Below, in pieces: positions 35,558 through 44,813 of a DNA stretch of 64,000 bases. The DNA is taken from the NCBI RefSeq assembly GCF_000310245.1, contig NC_020505.1, forward strand, positions 1,274,001-1,338,000. The letters run 5' to 3'. This DNA comes from Candidatus Sulfuricurvum sp. RIFRC-1. Lineage in GTDB: Bacteria > Campylobacterota > Campylobacteria > Campylobacterales > Sulfurimonadaceae. Within the stretch, counting starts at the first letter, position 1; every line of letters begins with the position of its first letter. Under the pieces are notes generated by a model. That model saw only the letters and a program-made list of their open reading frames with translations, was not told the DNA's origin and did not search any database. The position numbers were made by a program, and so were the translations under genes.

Positions 35558-37060
35558 ATGAATGATATTGTCAAACAATTAACGGCACTTGGACAGGATA
35601 TTAATATCCTCTACATCGAAGACAACAAAGGATTGCGAGAAAGTATCGTAGGATTATTGACAAAAATTTTTCCACATCTTTTGTATGCCGAAAACTGCGA
35701 GATTGGACTGGATTTCTATTATAAGCACACTCCTGATATCGTACTGACCGATATTAAAATGCCGGGATTAAGCGGATTAGATTTATCCAAGCAAATCAAA
35801 CAAGACAATAATGATGTCCGGATTATCTTCCTCTCCGCTTTTGACGATAAAGAATATTTGCATGAAGCAATCGATATAGGAGCTTTTAAATATCTCTCGA
35901 AACCCACCAAAGTCCCTTTATTAATCACCACACTGCATGAAGCTGTATTATCCATTAATATAGAACGTAATAAACGAATTTTCGAGAATCAGCTTACCGA
36001 TATTTTCAACTATCAAAACAACCTGCTTATGATGCTCAACGGCACAGAACCCATCGTCGTCAATCGACAGTTTCTTGACTTTTTTGGAGTTAAAACACTG
36101 GATGAGTTTGTTGACATACATAAGGGATTGGGTGAATTACTTTTGGAGCACCAAGGTTTTTTGTATCCGACTGCAGAATCCGGGTGGTTTGAAATTGCAC
36201 TGGAAAATCCCGGGAAACTTTTCCATACAAAAGTCCATAATCATCATAAGGAAGCCCGACATTTGATTATGAAACTGAGGGTAATACCGGAAAAGCAAAA
36301 CTTAGTCATTCTCTCTTTTGATGATATAACCGATTTGAATTTAATGATGATTTTTGATGGGAATGCAACTAAACATGATCAAAAACTTCATGATTGTACT
36401 GCCGTAAGAAAGCTTTTGCACGTGGTTAAAGAAAACGCTTCTGAAGTCAAACTTCATAATTTTTATCGTGGATTGACCATTGTAAACAATGCGGTTTTGG
36501 TCTCTATGGATGATCAAAAAGTGGTCCTTAAAACATCCCATTCACAGCTAAAAGCTATTAAACTGGCTAAAAATATCATCATTACTTCTGAGCTTTTTCC
36601 ATTCAGTGTTTTATGCAACGCAGCCAATTCAATTGACTTTGATCAGCAGACTGTAACGTTTTCTGAAATGCATTTTGTTCAAGAAAGCGCTAATCAACGA
36701 GCCAATATACGGCTTGAACCTGACCCTGAACGTCACAGTGTTACGTTGTTCCAAAATGAAATCAAATTTTTTGGAAATATTCGTATTCTGGATATTTCCA
36801 TTTGTTCGGTCAAAATCGAGATGGACGCGCTTCCTGCATCACTCTCCGTCGGTGAAATTTCCAAAATCGTCATTGTTCTCGAAACAGATAAACAGCCGTT
36901 AAACTTAACACTCTCCGGTACAGTGTATCGGATTGATAATTTCTACCGAAGTTTTCATATTGTCTTTCTTTTTGAGCTTTCATCCACCTACCACGACAAA
37001 TTACTCGATTATATTGCCAAACGGCAGATGGAGCTGATACGTGAATTTAAAATTCTTTAA
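35558..37060 (+). CDS. Response regulator with PAS-like middle and PilZ-like C-terminus
   Basis: A 500-residue cytosolic protein. The receiver domain (about 10-130) has E21-D22, phospho-acceptor D65 and K112 region LSKPTK. A PAS-like part spans about 145-275. The C-terminal half contains two beta-rich modules; the last (about 385-490) has QRANIRLEP and later ILDISICSVKIE, which recall the RxxxR and (D/N)xSxxG motifs of PilZ c-di-GMP receptors, with the motif imperfect. It is divergent from the CHASE kinase operon and 81 bases upstream of a further kinase. PilZ assignment is a moderate inference. Confidence 0.7.
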   Translation: MNDIVKQLTALGQDINILYIEDNKGLRESIVGLLTKIFPHLLYAENCEIGLDFYYKHTPDIVLTDIKMPGLSGLDLSKQIKQDNNDVRIIFLSAFDDKEYLHEAIDIGAFKYLSKPTKVPLLITTLHEAVLSINIERNKRIFENQLTDIFNYQNNLLMMLNGTEPIVVNRQFLDFFGVKTLDEFVDIHKGLGELLLEHQGFLYPTAESGWFEIALENPGKLFHTKVHNHHKEARHLIMKLRVIPEKQNLVILSFDDITDLNLMMIFDGNATKHDQKLHDCTAVRKLLHVVKENASEVKLHNFYRGLTIVNNAVLVSMDDQKVVLKTSHSQLKAIKLAKNIIITSELFPFSVLCNAANSIDFDQQTVTFSEMHFVQESANQRANIRLEPDPERHSVTLFQNEIKFFGNIRILDISICSVKIEMDALPASLSVGEISKIVIVLETDKQPLNLTLSGTVYRIDNFYRSFHIVFLFELSSTYHDKLLDYIAKRQMELIREFKIL

Positions 37061-37141
37061 AAAACTCCTTTTTCATTCCTCAAATCTTGATGCTTTGGGA
37101 GACTTCCCTCCTTTGATAAAAATAGTGACAAGGAGCCCTCT

Positions 37142-38380
37142 TTGCTGATCATATTAGCCTCTTTAGCGATATTTTTTTTGATAGTATTGAGTATTTTCTC
37201 TTTTTCAAAAACTGCCGAGCATGCTCGAATGTTGGCACACAAAATGACGGTAGAAATCAGAAATCTCAACACTGAACTCGAAAACATGATCAATTCAGCA
37301 CCCAACCCGATTATCGTCCATTCAGAAGACGGTACAATCGTAAAAATAAATCGGGCATGGAGTGATATTTGCGGCTACACGCATGAAGAAACTCCTACGG
37401 TTGACATATGGGTTGATAAAGTTTATAAAGAGCAGCAAGAAGGGATAAAAGAATATATCCGAAGCCTATACAAAATAACGCAAAAAGTAGATGAAGGCGA
37501 ATTCTCGTTTTACAGTAAATCCGGTGAAAAAGTGACCTGGCAATTCAGTACAGCACCCTTTGGAATACTTAATGGGAAGAAAACAGTCATATCTTCTGCA
37601 ATGGACATCACAGAGCTCAAGAACAAAGATCATATGCTTATAATGCAATCACGTCACGCGGCAATGGGTGCAATGATTTCGATGATAGCCCATCAGTGGC
37701 GACAGCCTCTCGCATCCATTGCTGCGATTTCAGGAACCTTAAATCTGCAAGCGATGCTGGGTCAATACGACCAGGAGCACTTCGCGGAAAAATTAAACCT
37801 AATCAGTGACCTTGCAATAGATTTATCGGATACGATCAATGATTTTAGAAACTTTTTCAAAGAAGATAAAACAAAACAATTATCGAGTTGGAAAGAATTG
37901 ATTAATGGTAGTCTTGAGATCATACAGCCAATGTTGATAGCTAAGAACATACAGATGGACGTTTCTTACGGCGAAGATCATTTTTTTATGACCTACCCTC
38001 GTGAAATAACACAGGTAATCCTCAATATTTTTAAAAATGCAGAAGATGTTTTGATCGAAAATTCTATCCTACACCCAAAAATTTGGATTCGAATATCCTC
38101 TCAAAATGGGCAGGCCTCTCTAGAAATTGAAGACAATGGAGGAGGAATCCCCGCTGAACTTGTTGATAAAATTTTTGACCCTTATTTCAGTACAAAATTT
38201 GATAAAGATGGAACAGGCATCGGTCTATATATGTCCAAAACAATAGTCGAGCAGCATTGTAATGGAAAATTAACCGTTAACAATACGATTCATGGAGCAT
38301 GTTTTAAAATTCAATTGCCGATTGAAAATCCAATGGATTCGAAAAATGATTTATCCGACGTAGAAAAACTGTTGCATTAA
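37142..38380 (+). CDS. PAS sensor histidine kinase, single membrane helix
   Basis: A 412-residue kinase with one N-terminal helix (residues 2-22), a short coiled coil, a PAS domain (about 45-160), a DHp region with MIAHQWRQPL (about residue 185) and a HATPase with N (FKNAEDVLI), G1 (DNGGGIPAE) and G2 (GTGIGLYMS) boxes. The start is TTG at 37142, with an SD AAGGAG just upstream. The DHp type is the same as in the two kinases of the facing operon, so cross-talk is likely. It forms a pair with the receiver-PAS-PilZ-like gene. Confidence 0.87.
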   Translation: MLIILASLAIFFLIVLSIFSFSKTAEHARMLAHKMTVEIRNLNTELENMINSAPNPIIVHSEDGTIVKINRAWSDICGYTHEETPTVDIWVDKVYKEQQEGIKEYIRSLYKITQKVDEGEFSFYSKSGEKVTWQFSTAPFGILNGKKTVISSAMDITELKNKDHMLIMQSRHAAMGAMISMIAHQWRQPLASIAAISGTLNLQAMLGQYDQEHFAEKLNLISDLAIDLSDTINDFRNFFKEDKTKQLSSWKELINGSLEIIQPMLIAKNIQMDVSYGEDHFFMTYPREITQVILNIFKNAEDVLIENSILHPKIWIRISSQNGQASLEIEDNGGGIPAELVDKIFDPYFSTKFDKDGTGIGLYMSKTIVEQHCNGKLTVNNTIHGACFKIQLPIENPMDSKNDLSDVEKLLH

Positions 38381-38397
38381 AACATCATTGAAAACGG

Positions 38398-38613
38398 CTA
38401 AATTCTTTCATTAATTTTCATCTGCAGCGTATTCATCCGTTCCATAAGATCCACTAATGCGGATGTATTTTTCATTTTCATACCCGCCAAACGATATTGT
38501 TCTTCCATCGATACAATACTGCTCAATTCAGAGAGAATATTTAACAGTTCAAGATTTAACTCTTCAATATTTTCATCCTGAAGAGTAGGATTTTGATGAT
38601 TATTTGAAACCAT
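38398..38613 (-). CDS. Small coiled-coil hypothetical protein
   Basis: A 71-residue acidic, Leu/Met-rich helical protein with heptad-like patterning from about residue 17 to the end and no cysteine or signal peptide. I do not recognise it. It is convergent with the kinase gene (17-base gap) and 115 bases beyond the end of glyS. Position next to the signalling island suggests a small accessory protein, without proof. Confidence 0.55.
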   Translation of the reverse strand: MVSNNHQNPTLQDENIEELNLELLNILSELSSIVSMEEQYRLAGMKMKNTSALVDLMERMNTLQMKINERI

Positions 38614-38694
38614 TTTTATTTTTTCCTCTACTATTTCTTTTCAAAAATAATAATAAAAAATAGTCTCAATACAATCATAAAGATATTTTTTGGC

Positions 38695-38714
38695 TCCCAA
38701 TCATTAGATTGGGA
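38695..38714 (-). terminator. Hairpin after glyS
   Basis: TCCCAATC-ATTA-GATTGGGA forms a perfect 8-bp stem 15 bases beyond the glyS stop. No T-run follows on the minus strand, so it may be an RNA-stabilising or factor-dependent termination element. Confidence 0.45.
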
Positions 38715-38728
38715 ACAAAGAGATCTCT

Positions 38729-40765
38729 TTATAAGGTGATATTTTTGATGTCGGCAATTGCGTAAAGCTCAGCGTAAATCATTCCGACAAGGGCTTTTCG
38801 ATTGGCACGGACGTTTAAATCTTCGGCATTGACCATAACGTTGTCGAAGAAGGTATCGAGCGGCGCTTTGAGAGCGAACAACGCATCCAAACGCTCTTCG
38901 AGGGTTTCATACTCTGATTCTATAACGGCTTTAGCCAACGTGAAGAGATTGCGTTCCGCATCGTTTTCAAACAACGATTCGTTAACGCTGAAACCTTTAT
39001 CCATTGCTTCGTCTTTGAGGATGTTACTGACCCGTTTAAACGTGGAGAACGCTTCGATAAATGTGTCTGAAGATGCGATGGAAGCAACGGCTCGAATCTT
39101 ACGGTCGATCTCCAGGAGATCAAGTTCGACATGAGCATCTTTGGCAACAACGGATTGGATGATTGATGGATTAACCCCGATATACGCTCCCGCAAGTCGT
39201 TCGATTACAAAGGTCTCAACGTTCTTTTTGTACTCTTTGCCTTGCGGATAGATCGATGAGAGCTGATCGATCAATGTAGAGAAATTGAGAGGGATTTGGT
39301 GTGCTACGGCGATTTTGATAATCCCGTTCACCGCACGGCGAAGAGCGAACGGATCGCGTGAACCGGTCGGAATCTCACCAATACTGAACATACCGATGAG
39401 GGTATCGACTTTCATCGACATTGCGACAATCGCGCTGAGCATCGTGCTCGGCAGTGCACTCTCTTCACCGCTTGGGAGATATTGCTCTTTAATCGCTGTT
39501 GCGACTTCAGTATCCTCACCGAGGGCAAGGGCGTAGTAATACCCCATAAGTCCCTGAAGTTCAGTAAATTCATAGACCATTTCGGACATCAAATCGGCTT
39601 TTGCCAACTCCATTGCACGCTCTAAGTGGTCAGGATTAATATTATCATATATTAAATTTGCAATAGTCGATGCGACCACTTTTTCACGAGTGATTTTCTC
39701 TGCCAATGTCCCTAAACCGTTCATAAATACGACTTTTTCCAACCCTTCGGTGCTAAGCCCTTTTTTGAGGTCGTTGCGATAGAAAAAGAGGGCATCAGAG
39801 AGGCGTGGGCGGAGAACGCGCTGATTTCCTTCGATTACGTGGGTAAAATCATTGGTCAGCGCATTCGATACGACGACAAATGCGTTGATAAGTTTGCCCT
39901 CTTTAAAGACCGGAAAATAACGCTGATGTTCTTTCATCGAGGTGATGATAACTTCGGGAGGCAATTCGAGGAAACTCTCATCAAAGCTTCCGAGTAATGG
40001 AGTAGGATGCTCGGTGATCGCAACAACTTCATCCAAAAGATCGACATCAACTTCAATGGTGATACCGTGCTCAGATTCGAGCGCAGCAAAATTTGCCAAG
40101 ATCGATTCACGGCGGCTTTGCGGATAAAGATTCACCGATCCCTCTTTGAGCAAATCAAAATAGTGATGGATTGAGTTTACCGCTTTCGCTTCGAAATGAC
40201 TGATACGATGGACATACGTTTCCAAAGATGATCGTACACCAAATAGCTCTACCTCTACAAGATCTTCACCCAAAGTGGCATTAATCCAGCGGATAGGACG
40301 GATAAAACTCTCGTGGTTACTGCCCCAACGCATCGATTTACCGAAGTTGAGACTTTTAATCCATTGTTCAATCATCTCTCCGAGAATTTCACTGCTGGAG
40401 CGTCCCGCAACGCTTCGACTGAAATAAAGGACCTCTTTACCCCCTTTTTCAGCACGCATAAGTTGATCGAACTCTACCCCGCATTTTTTCGCAAATCCCA
40501 AAGCCGCCGGAGTCGGAGCTCCGTCTTTGATTGCCATTTCAACAGGCGCTCCGTAAAACTCTTCGACACGGTCATCTTGATGTGTTTTAAATTCACGGTG
40601 CCACAAAACCAAACGGCGTGGCGTATAATAAAATTCAAACTCTCCCGCGAGAGCATTTTTTTCCAGTACGGCTAACCATTTTTTCTCGATCTCACTCAGT
40701 TCTTTGAGCAAAGGGACCGCAGGGAGTTCTTCAACACCGATTTCAATCAAAAGAGGTTTTAACAT
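38729..40765 (-). CDS. glyS: Glycyl-tRNA synthetase beta subunit
   Basis: A 678-residue beta subunit of the bacterial alpha2-beta2 glycyl-tRNA synthetase, which binds tRNA-Gly. It begins with the family motif LLIEIGVEELPA (residues 4-15). WGSNHESFIRPIRWI (about 142-156), the HD-like region and SRDPFALRRAVNGIIKI (about 484-500) are all as expected, and length is normal. The alpha subunit gene glyQ is not in the window. It appears to be transcribed alone. Confidence 0.95.
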   Translation of the reverse strand: MLKPLLIEIGVEELPAVPLLKELSEIEKKWLAVLEKNALAGEFEFYYTPRRLVLWHREFKTHQDDRVEEFYGAPVEMAIKDGAPTPAALGFAKKCGVEFDQLMRAEKGGKEVLYFSRSVAGRSSSEILGEMIEQWIKSLNFGKSMRWGSNHESFIRPIRWINATLGEDLVEVELFGVRSSLETYVHRISHFEAKAVNSIHHYFDLLKEGSVNLYPQSRRESILANFAALESEHGITIEVDVDLLDEVVAITEHPTPLLGSFDESFLELPPEVIITSMKEHQRYFPVFKEGKLINAFVVVSNALTNDFTHVIEGNQRVLRPRLSDALFFYRNDLKKGLSTEGLEKVVFMNGLGTLAEKITREKVVASTIANLIYDNINPDHLERAMELAKADLMSEMVYEFTELQGLMGYYYALALGEDTEVATAIKEQYLPSGEESALPSTMLSAIVAMSMKVDTLIGMFSIGEIPTGSRDPFALRRAVNGIIKIAVAHQIPLNFSTLIDQLSSIYPQGKEYKKNVETFVIERLAGAYIGVNPSIIQSVVAKDAHVELDLLEIDRKIRAVASIASSDTFIEAFSTFKRVSNILKDEAMDKGFSVNESLFENDAERNLFTLAKAVIESEYETLEERLDALFALKAPLDTFFDNVMVNAEDLNVRANRKALVGMIYAELYAIADIKNITL

Positions 40766-40895
40766 ATCACTTATCCATCAATCATTTTTAAAGCCCGATT
40801 TTACCCCTTTGATGGTTAAAAATGGCTGTTGCTTTGGAAAAAATTAATTCAGAGATAAAGTATCCTATTTAGAAGAAGTTAAAAGTTTGGGTGAG

Positions 40896-40901
40896 TACAA
40901 T
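40896..40901 (+). promoter_or_regulatory. -10 box of the superoxide-reductase-like gene
   Basis: TACAAT 35 bases before the ATG, with an SD AAGGAA in the leader. The 170-base gap 40766-40935 holds nothing else that I can name. Confidence 0.4.
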
Positions 40902-40935
40902 ACCCCCCTCATATTAAATTCAACAAGGAACAAAG

Positions 40936-41355
40936 ATGCCAACCATCAATCGTTACGTAGATATCAGCACTGTAGATCGTGAAGCGAAAAAAGATTATAT
41001 CGATCGTCATTCTCCGTTTATCCACTGTGCCGAGAATGCTAAAAAAGGGGAAAAATTTGCCGTTACGGTAAAAATGGGGAACGAATATTCTCACCCGGAT
41101 GATTTCGATCACTTTATCGCCAACATCGCGCTTTACAATGGAGAAACATTGCTTGCACGTGCTGATTTTGTCCCGGGAACACTCGGAAATGAAAAAAATC
41201 ATGCGGAAGTAACCTTCAACATCGTTCCAATGGGTAAAAAATTGACTCTGGTAGCGCACGGTTACTGTACTAAACACGGCGTTTGGGAATCAACACCGGT
41301 AGAAGTCGAAGTTCAAGAAGCTTCCACTTGCTGCGGCGGCGGGCACTGTTCGTAA
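40936..41355 (+). CDS. Class II superoxide reductase-like (neelaredoxin/SORL) protein
   Basis: A 139-residue cytosolic iron protein. The SOR iron ligands are visible: histidines H25/H30 near the N-terminus, H53 and H59, and the C-terminal C111-x2-H114 pair (YCTKHG). SOR reduces superoxide to hydrogen peroxide without making oxygen, useful for microaerophiles and for protecting nitrogenase. No N-terminal rubredoxin-like centre is present. Unusual is a C-terminal tail with three cysteines (C132, C133, C138; CCGGGHC), which could be a redox or metal site. Transcribed alone, with a hairpin after it. Confidence 0.82.
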   Translation: MPTINRYVDISTVDREAKKDYIDRHSPFIHCAENAKKGEKFAVTVKMGNEYSHPDDFDHFIANIALYNGETLLARADFVPGTLGNEKNHAEVTFNIVPMGKKLTLVAHGYCTKHGVWESTPVEVEVQEASTCCGGGHCS

Positions 41356-41362
41356 CTCTTCT

Positions 41363-41387
41363 TAAAGCCCTGATTTAGGGGGCTTTA
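41363..41387. terminator. Hairpin between convergent genes
   Basis: TAAAGCCC and GGGCTTTA form an 8-bp perfect stem with a 9-base loop between the SOR-like and HDOD genes. It probably ends both transcripts, though no strong T-run follows. Confidence 0.5.
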
Positions 41388-41403
41388 ACCTCTCACTTTC
41401 GCT

Positions 41404-42264
41404 TTATTCTTCAACAGCCAATAAAATTTCATACGCAATTCTCGCATCACTCACAGAAAAATCGTATTTGACTAAAACCGCTTCAACCTCTTCGAACGGG
41501 GTAATCCCTTTGAGCGTGAAGAGCGTTCGGGCACACTTCAAAGCCGCACACGTTTTTGGTTCAAGCCCATCATCAGGACTAAGTGAATAGCACAATGAGT
41601 TGACAAATATCTTCTCAAAATTCCAAAATTCAAACAATTGAGCCGCCAACTCATCACTGGAACGTCCCAAAATATTTTTTTCTTCAATACTCAGTTTTTC
41701 CGGTTCATTTTCACTAAAGCTGTACGATTGATGCGTAAACATAAGCACATAAGAGGTAACCAAGCGCCCTATTTCGAGAATAAAGGTTAATCCGCCCAAG
41801 GACTGGAGAATGGCACGGTGTTTTTTACCAAGCCAAATATCCAAAAATCGTTGTTGTTGTTCCATCACTCGAAACCATTGGTGTACATCAATCCCATACG
41901 GGGCTACATCGGTAAAAGGATGGGCTCTTAACGCCGCTGTAAGTGCCATTCCACGAACCGCCGCAATACCAAAAAGTGCAATTGCCTGAGAGATTGACGT
42001 AATCGGATAACGAAATCCATGATAGGGTACATTGGAAAAGCGTAAAATATCCGTATAGAGCATCGGATCGGACTCTATAACACGAATGACCGCTTTTAAA
42101 TCTATCTCATCTGCCATGCAAAGTTCATTGAGTTTGTTAATTGATTCGGGTAATGGAGGAAAAGATTCTATCGAATAAAGTAGATTGCTACCCACACTCA
42201 GCCTTTGGAAAATAATTGAACGTATCGGTCGGATTTTAGCATGATTTTTAAATTTTTTTTCCAT
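41404..42264 (-). CDS. HDOD-domain signalling protein
   Basis: A 286-residue cytosolic protein with an HDOD domain (about residues 35-235): PPLPESINKLNELC, the segment SDPMLYTDILRFSNVPYHGFRYPITSISQAI and IAAVRGMAL are typical. HDOD proteins lack the metal site of HD phosphohydrolases and act as scaffolds in signalling. The N-terminal 25 residues are basic. It is divergent from the PAS-GGDEF-EAL gene, and a link to c-di-GMP control is plausible but inferred. The 166-base gap to that gene is AT-rich. Confidence 0.85.
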   Translation of the reverse strand: MEKKFKNHAKIRPIRSIIFQRLSVGSNLLYSIESFPPLPESINKLNELCMADEIDLKAVIRVIESDPMLYTDILRFSNVPYHGFRYPITSISQAIALFGIAAVRGMALTAALRAHPFTDVAPYGIDVHQWFRVMEQQQRFLDIWLGKKHRAILQSLGGLTFILEIGRLVTSYVLMFTHQSYSFSENEPEKLSIEEKNILGRSSDELAAQLFEFWNFEKIFVNSLCYSLSPDDGLEPKTCAALKCARTLFTLKGITPFEEVEAVLVKYDFSVSDARIAYEILLAVEE

Positions 42265-42430
42265 ATAACCTTTGCTATTACTTAATTTTAAATCTTATCG
42301 AGATAATATAAGCAATAAATTTATCCAAAAATAGAACAATTATTGATCAAATAAATACATTTTAAAATTAAAATTATTTAGTAAGACAATATGCTTTTCA
42401 TCATTATTTTGAATTCTTAAAAGGCTGTGT

Positions 42431-44077
42431 GTGAATATAATGTCCATTTCTAAATCGCATAAAAGATTGAATGACATCCATGCACATGAGAAGAAGCGTG
42501 AGTTTGAGATCCTTGCAATGGCCATGAAAAATGCGTCGGACAGTATGATTGTAACGGATCGATACAACAATATTATCAAAGTGAATAACGCTTTTGTCAA
42601 CACATTTGGGTATGACGAAAAAGAAGTGATCGGGAAAAATACCCATTTTCTCTCCTCTCCCAAACACGATAGCTCTTTTTACGATCAAATGTGGAATACC
42701 TTATTGCGAGAAAAGCATTGGAGCAGTGAAATTTGGAACAGGCGTAAAAATGGAGATATCTTTCCGGCATGGGTGAGTATAAGCGCCATCATGGATGAAA
42801 ATAAAAAAATCCAAAATTATCTCGCCATTTTTACCGATTTATCCGCATTACGAGAGAGCCAAGAACAATCACTGAAACTGGCCTACTACGATCAGTTGAC
42901 CGGATTGCCGAATCGCCAAAAAATCGTTGCCGATATGGGTCAAAGAAACCCGTCGGTTTGTGTCATATTTAATATCGACGACTTTAAAGAAATCAATGAT
43001 TTTTACGGGATCGAAACGGGCGACAATATTTTGAATCAGGTTGGACACTGGTTTAGTAAAATGAATTTCTCCCCGTACCGCATCAGCGGTGATGAATTCG
43101 CCATTTTGTTGTATGAAAACTTTACGTGGCATGATCTACGGAATCGGATTAAGGCGTTAATGTCGTTATTGGATGAAAAGATCTTTTTAGTCCGAAATGA
43201 AACGATTAACATCCGGATGACCGTCGGTGCTGCGATCGGTCACAGCAAACTGTTGACACGTGCCGATATTGCTTTAAACGGAGCGAAAAAAGACAAAACA
43301 TCCATTGCACTTTATGCCGAACATGAAAATATTGAAGAGACCTATCGTTCCAATATGAGAATGAGCGCCATGATCCGTATTGCTCTGGCGCAAAAACGGA
43401 TCATTTGCCATTATCAACCGATCGTAAATCTCATCACCGGAGAGATTAATAAATACGAAACATTGGTCCGTATGGCGGACACGGATAACAATATGATATT
43501 TCCTGCAACATTTTTGTCTATTGCCAAAAAAACGAAACTCTATCCTCAAATTACCATAGAAGTTGTCAATCAAGCCTGTGCTCTTTTTGCAAACCGAAAT
43601 GAAGAGTTTTCCATTAATCTCTCCGATAGCGATATTCGAAATCCTCACATCGTCAACGAAATTATCCATACGATTACAAAAACCAAAACGGCATCACGAA
43701 TCGTTTTTGAAATTCTCGAATCCGAAGGGATCGAAAACTATGAAGAAGTAGTCGAATTTATTACCACCGTAAAAGCATTAGGGGCAAAAATAGCGATTGA
43801 TGATTTTGGGACCGGATACTCCAACTTTGAAAATATTCTCAAGCTTAATGTTGATTACATCAAAATCGACGGCTCTCTTATCCAAGGGATTACGGATAAT
43901 CCGAGGCACCATATTGTTGTCGAAACTATCGTTAATTTTGCCCACAAAATCGGGGCCAAAACCATCGCTGAATTTGTAAGTTCTGAAGCGATTTATACCG
44001 TAGTCAAAGAGCTTGGGATTGATTATTCCCAAGGATACTATACCGGTAAACCCGAAGAAATCATCTCATCACCTTAA
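42431..44077 (+). CDS. PAS-GGDEF-EAL protein with altered catalytic motifs
   Basis: A 548-residue cytosolic protein: PAS (about 25-145), GGDEF (about 150-300), EAL (about 305-545). The GGDEF site reads SGDEF and no RxxD inhibitory site is seen. The EAL motif reads E-T-L (KYETLVRM), while the loop-6 motif DDFGTGYSN and KIDGS are kept. Phosphodiesterase activity is thus more likely than cyclase. The start may be GTG at 42431 (SD-like AAAAGG) or ATG at 42440. Downstream is the uracil-DNA glycosylase gene. Confidence 0.87.
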   Translation: MNIMSISKSHKRLNDIHAHEKKREFEILAMAMKNASDSMIVTDRYNNIIKVNNAFVNTFGYDEKEVIGKNTHFLSSPKHDSSFYDQMWNTLLREKHWSSEIWNRRKNGDIFPAWVSISAIMDENKKIQNYLAIFTDLSALRESQEQSLKLAYYDQLTGLPNRQKIVADMGQRNPSVCVIFNIDDFKEINDFYGIETGDNILNQVGHWFSKMNFSPYRISGDEFAILLYENFTWHDLRNRIKALMSLLDEKIFLVRNETINIRMTVGAAIGHSKLLTRADIALNGAKKDKTSIALYAEHENIEETYRSNMRMSAMIRIALAQKRIICHYQPIVNLITGEINKYETLVRMADTDNNMIFPATFLSIAKKTKLYPQITIEVVNQACALFANRNEEFSINLSDSDIRNPHIVNEIIHTITKTKTASRIVFEILESEGIENYEEVVEFITTVKALGAKIAIDDFGTGYSNFENILKLNVDYIKIDGSLIQGITDNPRHHIVVETIVNFAHKIGAKTIAEFVSSEAIYTVVKELGIDYSQGYYTGKPEEIISSP

Positions 44078-44141
44078 GTTTATTCATTCTATTTATCTCC
44101 TTTTAACCCCATCTTCTTTATACTCTCTCAAATTCATAGAA

Positions 44142-44813
44142 GTGAAACCCGTGGACTCTTTTCAAAATCTCGCACTGCTCGAAAATCTTTACCGTTTAAA
44201 ATCACTGGGCTACACCTATGTCGATCCGATTACACCCAATATTCAAACCACTTCGAGTACATTACCCGATTCGATAAGCACCTTGGCTCAAAGCATTGCA
44301 CAATGTTATCTGTGCGATCTGAGTAAATCACGTCGCCAAAGCATGATCGGCTGCGGTGATCCCAAAGCACCGTTGATGTTTATCGATGCCTATGTCTCTG
44401 CCGCAGAAGATGAAGCCGCAGGATATTACATCGGAAGATCAGGGGTGATGTTACGCGATATGATCGAAAAAGTGATCAATCTCACCATTGAAGAGGTTTA
44501 TTTGACCCATGCCGTTAAATGCAAACCCTTTGGTTTTCAAAATCCATCATCCAGTGAATGCAACAGCTGTACTCCCTTTTTGTCCAAACAAATCTCACTC
44601 ATAAAACCTCGCATACTCGTCACACTCGGACCCGATGCGTACCAAATCCTGACCGGTGACAATGGAGATTTTGAGCGCGTTCGCGGAGAAGTGATCCCTT
44701 TTGGAGATGCGCTGTTGATACCGATGTACCATCCCCTCTATCTCGTTCGGAATCCATCGCTCAAAAAAGAGACCATGCGTGATTTACAAACCATCAAGGC
44801 TCAGTTATTATGA
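44142..44813 (+). CDS. Family 4-like Fe-S uracil-DNA glycosylase
   Basis: A DNA-repair enzyme of about 223 residues that removes uracil. Four cysteines fit the 4Fe-4S cluster of family 4 enzymes: C55-x2-C58 and C127-x15-C143 (numbered from GTG 44142). The motif normally GEAPG-x-xED is altered here to IDAYVSAAEDEAAG, followed by YIGRSG; the C-terminal HPLYLVRNP matches the HPSxLLR motif. The start is uncertain: GTG at 44142 or 44151; the frame is open back to 44013 inside the EAL gene. It overlaps the next gene by four bases. Confidence 0.82.
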   Translation: MKPVDSFQNLALLENLYRLKSLGYTYVDPITPNIQTTSSTLPDSISTLAQSIAQCYLCDLSKSRRQSMIGCGDPKAPLMFIDAYVSAAEDEAAGYYIGRSGVMLRDMIEKVINLTIEEVYLTHAVKCKPFGFQNPSSSECNSCTPFLSKQISLIKPRILVTLGPDAYQILTGDNGDFERVRGEVIPFGDALLIPMYHPLYLVRNPSLKKETMRDLQTIKAQLL

